Position numbers and translations under genes: made by a program
Assembly (NCBI RefSeq): GCF_016925495.1
Contig: NZ_CP070491.1
Location: 4,379,395 to 4,443,394, forward strand
Length of the DNA: 64,000 nucleotides
DNA from: Methylococcus sp. EFPC2
GTDB lineage: Bacteria > Pseudomonadota > Gammaproteobacteria > Methylococcales > Methylococcaceae
Reading direction: 5' to 3'
The notes under the pieces: model-generated
The model's database searches: none
What the model was told of the DNA's origin: nothing
The model's input: the letters and a program-made list of their open reading frames with translations, nothing else
Part shown: positions 46,655 through 57,096 of the stretch, one piece after another
Position numbering within the stretch: position 1 is the first letter of the stretch
How the letters are laid out: each line of letters opens with the position of its first letter

Positions 46655-49600
46655 ATGGCTAGTTTGCATTCTTCGATCAGGCAGTTTCCCTTGCTGACTT
46701 CCCGGCGGCCGCCCCGCCTGTCTCCACTGGCCTCCGCCGTCCGGCTCGTATTGGCCGGCGGATTCTGCGGCGTGGTGAGCCAGACGGCGCTGGCCGACGC
46801 AAGCATCGCGTCCTTGCCGGTTCCTGCAGCGGTGTTGGCAACCCAGGGTCGGGCAAGCTATTTCCAGGACGGTCTCAAGGGCATCATCGATCAGAAGACC
46901 GACAAAGCCGTGTTGAACTGGAAGAGTTTCAACGTGGGTGTCCCCAACACGGTGGAGTTCAGGCAGCCGAATGCGAGTTCCATCGCGCTCAATCGCATCA
47001 ACGAGCAGGTCAATCCCAGCCAGATACTGGGTACGCTTACCGCCAACGGTCAGGTCTACCTATATAACCCCAACGGGTTCGTGTTCGGCAAGGACTCCCG
47101 GGTCAACGTGAATTCCCTGGTGGCCACGACCCTGAACCTGTCCGACGAGGTTTTCGACCGGGGCATCACCAAGGTTTTTGATCAGGAGGGGGGCAAGGCT
47201 GCTTTCCAGTGGACCGGCGGCGTGATCGGTACGGATGGCAAGCCGGTGCAGGTCAGGCCGGGCCCGGACGGCTCGCGCGTCACGATTGAGCAGGGTGCGC
47301 AGATTTCCACCAACGCACCGAACCGCCGCATCCTCATCGTCGCGCCGACGATTGTTAACGGCGGCGACGTACGGGCCGACGATGGCGAGGTGATCCTGGC
47401 CGCCGCCTCGGACAAGCTCTATCTGCAGGAAGCGCCGACCGATTCCGCCGGTTCGGGTCTGCTGGTCGAAGTGAGCAAGGGCGGGGACGTCACCAACTCA
47501 GGCTCCATCACCGCCCGCCGCGGCAACATCACCCTGCTCGGCTTCGCCGTCAATCAAAACGGCATGGTATCGGCATCGACTTCCGTGCGCGTGAACGGAT
47601 CGATCAGGCTGTTGGCACGCGAGGGCGCGGAGGTCACGCGGGACGGCGACAAATATAAGCTGGGATACACGAGCACTTACCGGACGACCGCAGGCAGTGA
47701 CGGACTGGGTCAGGTCGCGCGGGTGAAGCTTGGGGCCGGCAGCCGGACCCAGGTTTTGCCGGAATATGGCGATACCGCGACGGCGGTGGACGAGCAGAGC
47801 CAGCCGCGGTCGCAAATCGAGATCGTGGGCAAGCAGGTACGGTTGGAGTCCAACGCCAAGGTGCTGGCGCCATCGGGCGATGTCATCGTCCAGGGTACCG
47901 ACCCGACCGCCGGCAATTCTACGGCTCGCATCCGCGATACCCGTATCGATATGGCGCCGGGCAGTCGCATCGACGTGGCGGGGCTGAATGTCACCAAGCC
48001 GATGGAAAGCAACGTCGTGGAGGTGGAGTTAAGGGGTAACGAGTTGCGCGATGCGCCCTTGCAACGCAACGGCGTCTTGCGCAACCAGAAGGTTGCCATC
48101 GATGCGCGCGTCGGCACGAAGCTGGCCGACGTCTCCTCCGCCATCCGCCGTATCGGTCGGACGATAGAGGAACGCAGCACCGACGGCGGCAATATTACGT
48201 TGAACGCCCCCGGCGCTGTGGTGGTGAACGAAAATGTCTCCCTTGACGTCTCGGGCGGGTCGGTGACTTATCAGGATGGATATATCAAGACGACCCAACT
48301 GGTCCGGCAGGGGGGCATAGTCGATATCGGCAAGGCCGATCCCAACACGATCTACAGTGGGATCTTGCAGCCGCTCGTCAAACTTTATACCAAATGGAAT
48401 CAATCCGAGAGTTGGATGCTGGGTCTGTTGGAGCGTGGGCGCTTCGAAAAAGGCTATACCGACGGCAGGGATGGTGGTTCGCTCAGGATCGTCACTGAAG
48501 CCTTGAGCCTGATGGGTGAGTTGAGCGGGAAGACGACCTCCGGGATACACCAGCGTGAGGTCAAGAACTTGCCCGATACCGCGAGCCTGTCCATCGATCT
48601 TACCGCGTCGACCATGGTGGGCCAGAACGTGGCTTTCCTGCCGGGCAAAACGCTTTCCACCCTCGACCCGGATCAGCCTTTCCAGGGACTGGAAAATGGT
48701 GGGAACAAGCCGGCGCCGCTGGTGTTGACCGGCGATTTCCAGCGTAAGAGCAGCATAGGCAATTTAACGATCAAAACCAGCGGTCGCGTGGACCTGGCGT
48801 CGGGCGTGAATGTGGACGTGCCCGATGCGGGCAGCCTGTCACTGACCGGCGGGCAATTGGCGATCGCCGGTTCCATAGACGCAGCCGGAGGGGCTGTGAG
48901 CCTGGCGACCGAAGTGCCTATCTCGGCACGGGCGACCATGAATGGCGAAATCCGCCTGCTGTCGGGCAGCCGGATCGACGTCGGCGGTGTGTGGTTGAAC
49001 GAACTGGGCCAGGTCGGCGCGTCGGCCTCTTTGATCAACGTCGACGCCGGCCGCATCAAGGCGAGTTCGCAGGGGGATCTTAAAGTCGAACGGGGCGCCG
49101 AACTGGCCGCCGACGGCGGGGCTTGGTTGCAGAGTTCCGGTAAGCTGATAGGGGGCAAGGGCGGCAGCATCGCATTGACGTCGACCGCATTTCCGGGCCA
49201 AGTGGGTTCCAATCTGACGCTGGACGGTTCGGTACATGCCTATGCGCTGGAGCAGGGAGGTAGCCTCAGTCTGACCACCAATGAAATCGTGGTGACCAAC
49301 GGGGCGGAATCGACGCAGCGGCCGGGCGCTCTCGTACCGCTGGCTCTGGATTCGGGCTTTTTCGGCCGTGGTGGCTTCAGCGGGTATTCCCTGACCTCGG
49401 ACTACCGGGGAGTGACCGTGGGCAGCGACGCGCGGGTTAGACTCAGCAGCGAAAACCTGGCGCTGGCTCCCGGCTTCCGGCGCGTGGAAAGTGGCCGCTC
49501 TTTGTCGGCGGTGACCACGCACACCATGCTGCCGGATTATCTGCGCAAGCCCGTCGATTTGACCTTGGCGCATCGACCGCCCCTGGGACAACTGTTGGTG

Positions 49601-52600
49601 AATTCTGCCGTCCGGGTCAAGGAGGGCGCAGTGGTCCAGGCTGATCCCAAGGCCCATGTTTCCTTGATCTCGGAAGGGAACATCGACGTGGCGGGAAGCA
49701 TCAAGGCGCAGGGGGGCACGATAGACCTTACCGTGCTCGCACCGTCCGATGCGGAAAAGGGCCTGGAATTCCTCGCCAGCCAGGGCATATTCCTGGCATC
49801 AACCGCCCGCCTGGATGCGTCGGGGACCTCCCTATTGAAGCCCGATGCTTCGGGCTTTCGGACCGGCGAATTGTTGGCCGGCGGGCACATCAATCTGCGC
49901 GCCGAACGCGGATATATCGTCACCGCCGCGGATTCCCGTTTGGATGTCTCCGGCGCTTCGGATCAATTCCAATTGGCGGCCTCGCCCAGTTATCGAATCG
50001 CGCATCCGGGGGATCAGGCGTACACCACGGCCGATTCCAACGGTGGCACCATCAGCCTGACCGCCGCGGAAGGCATCCTGGTGGACGGTACGTTGAGCGG
50101 AAGAGCGGGAGGCAGCAAAGCAACCGGGGGAACGCTTACGCTCGAACTCGACCGTCTTTTGCGCAATGAGCCGTCGCTCGCCCCGTTCCCGGTCGGCGAT
50201 CGCATCCTGGAGATGCATGCCGGTACGGGCCAGAATGCGCCTGCCAACTGGTCGCCGGGCAAGAATATTCCTTCGGCGCTGAACGGCATCGGACGGATTT
50301 CGAGTGCTACGGTGGCGAATGGCGGGTTCGGCGCCTTGTCCTTGAAATCCAACGACAGCATCCGTTTGAGCGATGGCGTCGCCCTCGACCTAGCGCGCAA
50401 TATCGTGCTCGACGCCCCTGTGCTGGGTTGGACCGGCGCTGCCGGCAGCGCCGGGCTCGCAGCCGATTATATCGCCATCGGTTCGACCTTGAGCCGTCAT
50501 GCGACCCGGGCGACCAGTAGTGGTTCGGCCAGCCTGAACGTGAACGCCCGTCTGGTCGACCTAGTCGGTTCGGTCAGCCTGCAGGGTTATACGTCCAGCC
50601 GTATAGCCAGCCGGGGCGACATTCGTTTGAGGGGGGTTGCTCCCAACTTCGATGACGCCGAAGTGGCAAAGCACTACAGCGGCGAATTCAAGACCGCAGG
50701 CGATTTGAGCTTGCAGGCGGTACAGATTTATCCGACCACCGTCAGCAACTATACGGTCAACCTGACGGGTGCCAACAGAACCTTGCGTATCGAACAGGGT
50801 GCCGGAACCGCGGAGCCGGTGCTGTCGGCGGCCGGCAATGTGACGCTTAAGGCGGCGCATATCGTTGACGGCGGCACAATCAAGGCCCCGTTCGGCCAGT
50901 TGCATTTCGTGGCATCGGATTCGATAAGCATCCAGGAGGGTGCTTTGATCTCGGTTTCCGGCAAGGGCTCTCTCGTGCCATTCGGCCGTACCCCGGGCGG
51001 ACTGGAATGGCTTTATCCCCTGAACGCGATAGGTCCTTCGGGCAATCTGAGGACCAGTGAGCAATACAATCTGGTTTTCGCTTCTCCGCCCACCAAATCC
51101 ATCGACTTGAATGCGCCCAAGGTGGCGCTCAATGGCGGCTCGACGATAGACATCTCCGGCGGTGGCGATTTGTATGCTTTCGAGTTCGCTTCCGGCTTGG
51201 GCGGCTCGGTCGACGTGCTGAATCCTCGCGATCCCAAGGTGTTGAGTGGGGAATACGTCTATCAGGAGAAATACGCGGTTCTGCCGACAATGAAAAACGC
51301 GTATTCGCCCTACGATCCGCTCGAATTCCCGGCCTCCGGGTTGAGCATGGGTCAGAGCATTTATCTGAGCGGCGTGGACGGATTGCCGGCAGGCGAGTAC
51401 GCCTTGCTGCCCGCGCATTACGCCCTGTTGCCGGGCGCCTACCTGATCACACCGCAGAAATCGATTTCAGGGATACAGCCGGGGCAGGTTTTCGACCGGA
51501 TAGACGGTGCGCAGATCATTGCCGGTTACACGAAATCCTTAGGCACTTCCGAGGCTCCATGGAGTTGGTCCGCCTTCGCGGTCGAGCAAGGCTCGGTGGC
51601 GCACACCCGCTCGGAATACCAGGGGCATCTGGCCTCGGAGTACTTCGCGGAGCAGGCAAGCAAAGAGGGCGTGAAAAGCGCAGCCTCCGTGCTTGACGCG
51701 GGCAGTCTGACTTTGGCCGCCACCAGCGAATTGCGCCTGGGTACGGAAATTCTGGCGCAACCGGCATTGGGGGGGCGCGGAGGCCAGCTGGACATCGTGG
51801 CGCAAAATATCTCCGTGGTGTCCAAGGAGCGGTCCGGGGTTCCGGCGCCTGCCGGGGTCATCGCGTTGCTGGATGAAGATCTGAGCCGTTTGAACGTCGC
51901 AAGTCTGGGATTGGGTACTTCCCGCATCCGCAACAGCGACGGCTCCACCCGTCTGAGCGTTAACGCCAACAAGGTGACGATACAATCCGGGGTGCGGCTG
52001 AAAGGCGAGGACATCGTGTTGGCGGCGAAGGATCAGGTCGTCGTAAAGGGGGGCGCCGAGATCGAAGGTCAGGGCGCCAGCAATGATAGTGGGAACTACG
52101 TCGTCGACGGCGATGCCGCCTTGCTGCGCGTCTCGTCTGGCCGCCAGGGTGGCTACATACACAAAGGTGAAGCGGGAGCAAAGGGCGACCTTCTCATCGA
52201 GGACGGCGCCGTCCTGCGCGCGGATGGTTCGATGTTGCTCGACTCCAGCCACGATACTGTCATCGACGGCAGTTTGGCCATGCGAGCCGGCGACCTGACG
52301 ATCAGAGCCGGCACCATCAACCTGGGTGAAACACCGTCCGGTGCGGCTGGGGCCGTGTTATCCGACGCCCTGCTGGCGGGGTTGACGGTGGACAACCTCA
52401 AGCTGGCGAGTCGGGAATCCATCAATTTCTTTGGATCCCTTGACCTCCATCTGAGCAGGCTCGAACTGGATGCGGGCGAGCTGGCCGGTTACGGCGCGCA
52501 GGGCGATACGGCCTCGGTATCGGCGAAGAGCATACGCTTGAGCCACAGTTCCGGCGCGACTGCGGGTATCTCCGGGACCGGGCACGGCCGCCTCAGTCTC

Positions 52601-55600
52601 GAGGCGGACGGCTTCGAGTTGAGCGACGGCAACTATGCCATCAAGGGCTTCGACTCCATCACTTTAACCGGCACGAACGACCTCCGGTTTTCCGGCGACA
52701 GCCATGTAAGTTTGTACGGCGATACTCATCTGGCCGGCGCGCGCTTTAGTGGATTCGATGGCGGTCGGTTGAGCTTGGACGCAACAGGCCACCGTTTGTC
52801 GTTCGGGACCACCGTCGGGGCTTCGTTGGCGTCGCCAGGCGTGGGGGTCGCACTCGATGCGGTGGCCGATACCATCGACTTTGCGGCATCCCTACTCATG
52901 CCATCGGGCACGGCCAGCTTCATCGCCTTGCAAGGTGGATTGAACCTGGCGTCGGGCGCCGACCTCGACCTGTCCGGACGCGCTTACACCTTTGCCGGCG
53001 GCACCCATGTCGAAACGCCGGGAGGCTTGTTGACGTTGACTGCCAAGCAGGGTGACGTCAACTTGAATCAAGGCGCCAACATTCATCTGGCTGGCGGAGG
53101 AAACAGCGTCCGAGCGGGCTCGCTGTCGGTGAGCGCAGCAGCCGGTTCGGTGCTCTTGAACGGCAACTTGGATGCCTCGGGCGGCGGCAGCTTGCTGGTC
53201 GACGGGCTGAGTCTGGGACCAGACGGATTTTCCGGCTTGATCGCAAAGGCGGCGGCGGGCGGATTCGACGACAGTCTGAGCGTCCGCCAACGTGCCGGTT
53301 CACTGATTGTGGCTCAGTCAGATGAGGTGAAGGCGCACTCCGTCGCCTTGACAGCGGATGCGGGCGATATACTGGTGAACGGCATCATAGACGCAGGTGG
53401 AGTTAAAGGCGGCAAAGTAGTCCTGTCTGCCGCCGAGCAGGTCGTGCTGGAAAGTGGTGCGAAAATATTTGCCAATTCCACAGCAGGCAAAGGCGGAACC
53501 GTGGAACTGGCTTCGAGCAAGGGGGTGGCGGCCGCCGCAGAGGATCAAGGTCTGGTTTTGAAAGCAGGCTCATTGATCGATGTGTCCGGCAATACGCAGG
53601 TGCTGGACGGCGACGTACATCTACGCGCGATGCGGAACGCCGATAGCGTGTCCATCGCGCCGATCGCCTCGACGGTCACGGGTGCGCACCGGGTGCTGGT
53701 CGAAGCGGTCAAGGTAGAGTCCGTCAGCGACTTCGGCGGACTGCCCACTTGGCAAGGCAACACGGAAGACTTTATGACGCATGCCGCGTCTATCGGGCAG
53801 GCCCTAGGAAGCGAAGTGACCATCGTGCCGGGCCTGGAAATCAGCAGCGAGGGTGATCTGACGCTCGATGACAGCTGGGACTTATCGACCTGGCGTTATT
53901 CTACGGATCCATCGGATCCCGAAAGCCCGAAAACCATTCCCGGCATCCTGACCTTACGCGCGGCTGGCGATATCGTGCTGAATCAGCCCATTAGCGACGG
54001 TTTCGATGCCTTCAATAAACTTATGGAAGGCGAATCCTGGAGCGTACGGTTGGTGAGCGGTGCGGATAGAAGCGCCGATTGGCGCCAGTCCGTGCACGGG
54101 GTCGGCGATTTGACGCTATCTCCTGGGGCTTTGGTGCGCACCGGTACCGGTGACATCGAAATCCACACCGGCGGGGATTTGATCTTGAAGGACCAGACCG
54201 CGGCCATCTATACGGCAGGCCGGGCGGATGCGAAGGATCCATACGGTACCCTGAACGAAATATTCCGGGGCGCTTACTTCAACGTTGAATACCCGATAGG
54301 CGGGGGCGATATACGCATCGTCGCGGGCGGTGACATTTTGGGCGCCAAGAGCACCCAGTTCATTCCGGACTGGCTGCAGCGCATGGGCAATTTCAACAGC
54401 AACGTCAGTGATGAGGCGAGAACGAAAGGCGACGTCTTTTTCGACGGTACAGTAAGCGAGGAAGAGCTGCCGACAGCCTGGGGCATACAATACAACTTCC
54501 AGCAAAATGTGGGCGCGCTGGGTGGCGGCGATGTGTACGTCACCTCGGGTGGCAACATCGACAATCTGCAGGTGATGTTGCCGACGACCGGCAAGCAAAT
54601 CGGCACGATTAACCCTGATTTGCCGATATCGGATCTGACCTACCTGGACCGTTACATTACCAACGAAGTACAGGTCAACGGCGGCGGCAACCTGAGCGTG
54701 ACGGCGCGAGGCGACATCCGGGGCGGCCAGTATTTCGTCGACCGCGGCGAGGCTGATCTCTTTTCCTGGGGCAATATCGCGGGAGGAAAGCCGGCGGACA
54801 TTCAATTCAGCACCGGTCCGCTGTTCGCCATCGGCGACGCAGATTTCCACCTCGCCGCCGCGAACGGCATTTCGGTCGGCGCGGCATACAATCCTTACGC
54901 GCTTGCCCAGCGCAGCCCTGCCTGGGTCTATAACACGACCTCGACTTTCTTCAATTACACGGATCGTAGCGCCCTGCATCTTCAGGCGACCGCCGGAGAC
55001 ATAGATTTTCGCAATGACGTGGCCGGTGTCGCCGATCAGTATTTCGATGACTGGCGGGGAATTAGCGCGCTGTCGGCACGTAGCGCCCAGGACGGTTTGC
55101 GGATTTTGCCCGGTACGGTGGAGGCGGTCACGCTCAAGGGCGATATCAAGTTGACTTCTTTCAATCTTTTTCCAAACGCGCGAGGTAATCTGAGCCTGGT
55201 GGCGGGTGGCGACATCTACTCCGATCCGGCCTTGGACGAGGTGGTAGTCAACATGTCGGACGCGGATCCCTCGCTTTTCCCCACGGTGGCCGCTCCTGCG
55301 GCTGACCTCGAAGCGGTGACGAGGAACCTGCTGGATACCCGCAATACGGAATCGAACAGCTTGCATGCATTGAAACCCGTGCACGCCGGTGACAATACCC
55401 CGGCCAGGCTGATTAGTCAGAGTGGGAGCATAAATGGCAACAACAATCTGAAGGTGTTTCTGGCGAAATCGGCTTATGTGAACGCCGGACAGGACGTCAA
55501 GGACATCGGCCTGAACATCCAGAATCTCGCCCAGTCTGATATCAGCGTCATCGAGGCTGGTCGGGACTTGCGCTATCACATCAGCCGTACGTTCGTCGGC

Positions 55601-56917
55601 GCATTGAAAGAACTGGCCGGTTTTGGGGTTCAGATCGCAGGCCCCGGTCAATTGCAAGTGCTGACGAGCCGGGACATCGACCTTGGGGCATCCGATGGCA
55701 TCATCAGCACGGGTAACCAGGGAGATATCAACGCTGACATCAAGGGCAATCCGGCGCTCGACGACGTGGGCGCTTCATTGATGCTCATGGCCGGTTTGCA
55801 GACAAAGCCGGCATACGGGACGTTTTTACAGGACTACTTCGGCGAAACCGGGTCTTATCGGGTCGCTGCGGATGGCAGGGTGACTTATGGCCCTACTGCC
55901 GATGCCAGTTCTCTTGGACACGCCTTGGCGCTCCCCGAGGAACAGCAGCGTGAATTGGCCTTGTTGGTGTTCTTCAACGAGTTGAAACTTTCCAGCCAGG
56001 AGGCCGCGGCGGGCAATGGATACCGTCGAGGCGACGAGGCGATTGCCACGCTATTCCCAGGCGACAAATACGACGGCGACATCAAGCTGTTCTTCAGCCG
56101 GATACACACAACGGACGGCGGCGGAATCGACATGGTGGTGCCGGGCGGCTTGATCAATGCAGGCTTGGCGTCAGCTTTCGTGGGTGAAAAGAAACCGAGC
56201 GAACTGGGCATAGTGACCCAGCGCGGTGGTGCCGTTCAGGCCTATACCCTGGGAGATTTCCAGGTCAACCAGTCGCGTGTGTTCGCCATCGCCTCGGCGC
56301 TCAGCGACTTTACGCCCCGTTTCGGTTTGTACGACACCATGGGCACGTTCATAGAGTCGTACAAGGATGTCGTCGCCTGGTCCGCGACCGGCAACATCGA
56401 CGCCGGGCGCGGTTCCAAGGGTGCGCTATCGGTGTCCAACGGCAAGAAGGGTTTCGATCAGAATGGCAACTGGACCGATGACGTGCCTCCGACCATAGAC
56501 GGAAGCGGCGTGCGCGCGCAGATACGTGGCAATCTCGAAGCCGGCAACGTTTATCTCGCCGCGCCCCAGGGCGTGGTCGATGCTGGCGAGGCCGGTATCG
56601 GCGGCAACCAAGTGACCATCGCCGCCAACGCTATCATTGGGGCCAGCAACATCCAGACGGGAGCAGGGGGCTTGAGTTCCAACGTGTCGACGAGTACCGC
56701 CGCACCCGTGGCGCCTCCCGCGAGTGCGGCCAGCGCCGCCACTTCGGCCACCAAGTCGGCACAAAGCGTATCGGATGGCGGCGACAAGAGCGGCGATCCA
56801 TCCAAAGCCGAGAACAAGCAGGCCGGTGTGAGCCTCATCAACGCAGACGTCGTGGGATTCGGCAACTGTAGCGTCGGCGACGTCCGCGACGGCAAGGCGG
56901 GCTGCGGAGGTGCTTAG
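46655..56917 (+). CDS. Giant TpsA filamentous haemagglutinin-like adhesin
   Basis: 3420-residue exoprotein. N-terminus: extended signal peptide (about 1-48, ending TALADA) and a TPS secretion domain (about 55-300) with NPNGFVFG at about 138. The long middle is a beta-helix of short Gly/Asp/Ser-rich repeats (VSGGS, GGxIxLTA-like units). Near 3000-3150 is a segment like the DUF3739 filamentous haemagglutinin C-terminal region (FPGDKYDGDIKLFFSRIHT), then an Ala/Ser-rich linker. Mature sequence has no cysteine except C3405 and C3417 at the very C-terminus, the layout of HMW1-type Cys-hook anchors that keep the protein in its TpsB pore. Expected to be a surface adhesin or biofilm protein. Confidence 0.94.
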   Translation: MASLHSSIRQFPLLTSRRPPRLSPLASAVRLVLAGGFCGVVSQTALADASIASLPVPAAVLATQGRASYFQDGLKGIIDQKTDKAVLNWKSFNVGVPNTVEFRQPNASSIALNRINEQVNPSQILGTLTANGQVYLYNPNGFVFGKDSRVNVNSLVATTLNLSDEVFDRGITKVFDQEGGKAAFQWTGGVIGTDGKPVQVRPGPDGSRVTIEQGAQISTNAPNRRILIVAPTIVNGGDVRADDGEVILAAASDKLYLQEAPTDSAGSGLLVEVSKGGDVTNSGSITARRGNITLLGFAVNQNGMVSASTSVRVNGSIRLLAREGAEVTRDGDKYKLGYTSTYRTTAGSDGLGQVARVKLGAGSRTQVLPEYGDTATAVDEQSQPRSQIEIVGKQVRLESNAKVLAPSGDVIVQGTDPTAGNSTARIRDTRIDMAPGSRIDVAGLNVTKPMESNVVEVELRGNELRDAPLQRNGVLRNQKVAIDARVGTKLADVSSAIRRIGRTIEERSTDGGNITLNAPGAVVVNENVSLDVSGGSVTYQDGYIKTTQLVRQGGIVDIGKADPNTIYSGILQPLVKLYTKWNQSESWMLGLLERGRFEKGYTDGRDGGSLRIVTEALSLMGELSGKTTSGIHQREVKNLPDTASLSIDLTASTMVGQNVAFLPGKTLSTLDPDQPFQGLENGGNKPAPLVLTGDFQRKSSIGNLTIKTSGRVDLASGVNVDVPDAGSLSLTGGQLAIAGSIDAAGGAVSLATEVPISARATMNGEIRLLSGSRIDVGGVWLNELGQVGASASLINVDAGRIKASSQGDLKVERGAELAADGGAWLQSSGKLIGGKGGSIALTSTAFPGQVGSNLTLDGSVHAYALEQGGSLSLTTNEIVVTNGAESTQRPGALVPLALDSGFFGRGGFSGYSLTSDYRGVTVGSDARVRLSSENLALAPGFRRVESGRSLSAVTTHTMLPDYLRKPVDLTLAHRPPLGQLLVNSAVRVKEGAVVQADPKAHVSLISEGNIDVAGSIKAQGGTIDLTVLAPSDAEKGLEFLASQGIFLASTARLDASGTSLLKPDASGFRTGELLAGGHINLRAERGYIVTAADSRLDVSGASDQFQLAASPSYRIAHPGDQAYTTADSNGGTISLTAAEGILVDGTLSGRAGGSKATGGTLTLELDRLLRNEPSLAPFPVGDRILEMHAGTGQNAPANWSPGKNIPSALNGIGRISSATVANGGFGALSLKSNDSIRLSDGVALDLARNIVLDAPVLGWTGAAGSAGLAADYIAIGSTLSRHATRATSSGSASLNVNARLVDLVGSVSLQGYTSSRIASRGDIRLRGVAPNFDDAEVAKHYSGEFKTAGDLSLQAVQIYPTTVSNYTVNLTGANRTLRIEQGAGTAEPVLSAAGNVTLKAAHIVDGGTIKAPFGQLHFVASDSISIQEGALISVSGKGSLVPFGRTPGGLEWLYPLNAIGPSGNLRTSEQYNLVFASPPTKSIDLNAPKVALNGGSTIDISGGGDLYAFEFASGLGGSVDVLNPRDPKVLSGEYVYQEKYAVLPTMKNAYSPYDPLEFPASGLSMGQSIYLSGVDGLPAGEYALLPAHYALLPGAYLITPQKSISGIQPGQVFDRIDGAQIIAGYTKSLGTSEAPWSWSAFAVEQGSVAHTRSEYQGHLASEYFAEQASKEGVKSAASVLDAGSLTLAATSELRLGTEILAQPALGGRGGQLDIVAQNISVVSKERSGVPAPAGVIALLDEDLSRLNVASLGLGTSRIRNSDGSTRLSVNANKVTIQSGVRLKGEDIVLAAKDQVVVKGGAEIEGQGASNDSGNYVVDGDAALLRVSSGRQGGYIHKGEAGAKGDLLIEDGAVLRADGSMLLDSSHDTVIDGSLAMRAGDLTIRAGTINLGETPSGAAGAVLSDALLAGLTVDNLKLASRESINFFGSLDLHLSRLELDAGELAGYGAQGDTASVSAKSIRLSHSSGATAGISGTGHGRLSLEADGFELSDGNYAIKGFDSITLTGTNDLRFSGDSHVSLYGDTHLAGARFSGFDGGRLSLDATGHRLSFGTTVGASLASPGVGVALDAVADTIDFAASLLMPSGTASFIALQGGLNLASGADLDLSGRAYTFAGGTHVETPGGLLTLTAKQGDVNLNQGANIHLAGGGNSVRAGSLSVSAAAGSVLLNGNLDASGGGSLLVDGLSLGPDGFSGLIAKAAAGGFDDSLSVRQRAGSLIVAQSDEVKAHSVALTADAGDILVNGIIDAGGVKGGKVVLSAAEQVVLESGAKIFANSTAGKGGTVELASSKGVAAAAEDQGLVLKAGSLIDVSGNTQVLDGDVHLRAMRNADSVSIAPIASTVTGAHRVLVEAVKVESVSDFGGLPTWQGNTEDFMTHAASIGQALGSEVTIVPGLEISSEGDLTLDDSWDLSTWRYSTDPSDPESPKTIPGILTLRAAGDIVLNQPISDGFDAFNKLMEGESWSVRLVSGADRSADWRQSVHGVGDLTLSPGALVRTGTGDIEIHTGGDLILKDQTAAIYTAGRADAKDPYGTLNEIFRGAYFNVEYPIGGGDIRIVAGGDILGAKSTQFIPDWLQRMGNFNSNVSDEARTKGDVFFDGTVSEEELPTAWGIQYNFQQNVGALGGGDVYVTSGGNIDNLQVMLPTTGKQIGTINPDLPISDLTYLDRYITNEVQVNGGGNLSVTARGDIRGGQYFVDRGEADLFSWGNIAGGKPADIQFSTGPLFAIGDADFHLAAANGISVGAAYNPYALAQRSPAWVYNTTSTFFNYTDRSALHLQATAGDIDFRNDVAGVADQYFDDWRGISALSARSAQDGLRILPGTVEAVTLKGDIKLTSFNLFPNARGNLSLVAGGDIYSDPALDEVVVNMSDADPSLFPTVAAPAADLEAVTRNLLDTRNTESNSLHALKPVHAGDNTPARLISQSGSINGNNNLKVFLAKSAYVNAGQDVKDIGLNIQNLAQSDISVIEAGRDLRYHISRTFVGALKELAGFGVQIAGPGQLQVLTSRDIDLGASDGIISTGNQGDINADIKGNPALDDVGASLMLMAGLQTKPAYGTFLQDYFGETGSYRVAADGRVTYGPTADASSLGHALALPEEQQRELALLVFFNELKLSSQEAAAGNGYRRGDEAIATLFPGDKYDGDIKLFFSRIHTTDGGGIDMVVPGGLINAGLASAFVGEKKPSELGIVTQRGGAVQAYTLGDFQVNQSRVFAIASALSDFTPRFGLYDTMGTFIESYKDVVAWSATGNIDAGRGSKGALSVSNGKKGFDQNGNWTDDVPPTIDGSGVRAQIRGNLEAGNVYLAAPQGVVDAGEAGIGGNQVTIAANAIIGASNIQTGAGGLSSNVSTSTAAPVAPPASAASAATSATKSAQSVSDGGDKSGDPSKAENKQAGVSLINADVVGFGNCSVGDVRDGKAGCGGA

Positions 56918-56963
56918 TTGTTCAAGAAGTCCATTTGCGGATATCGAGCAAGCCAAGGGCAGC

Positions 56964-56993
56964 TTGGGTTAGCCGTGCTATCGCGTAACCCAA
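56964..56993 (+). terminator. Hairpin after the TpsA gene
   Basis: TTGGGTTA (56964-56971) and TAACCCAA (56986-56993) form a perfect 8-bp stem 46 bp after the stop; no T-run. Related to the GGTGGGTTA repeat family. It may partly insulate tpsA from the ExbB gene, which has its own Pho-box promoter. Confidence 0.5.
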
Positions 56994-57014
56994 TAGAATC
57001 CTTTACGGGAGCCG

Positions 57015-57065
57015 CTGTAACCAATTTGTAACAACCGGGCAACACGGCTGTAATGTTGGTGTAAC
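57015..57065 (+). promoter_or_regulatory. Pho-box array before the ExbB-ExbD-TonB genes
   Basis: Five half-sites at exact 11-bp steps: CTGTAAC (57015), TTGTAAC (57026), GGGCAAC (57037), CTGTAAT (57048), GTGTAAC (57059). CTGTAAT-type half-sites are known from PhoB targets such as E. coli phoE. Four of five fit well. The start codon of the ExbB-like gene is about 30 bp downstream. Confidence 0.72.
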
Positions 57066-57096
57066 AAACTAAGCCAATTCATTACTTAAGGCTAGT

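Noticed and set aside
54116..55657. Long reverse-strand frame of 513 codons inside the tpsA gene
   Set aside because: tpsA is a continuous repeat-rich frame with clear start, TPS domain and C-terminus; the antisense frame has no recognisable motif.
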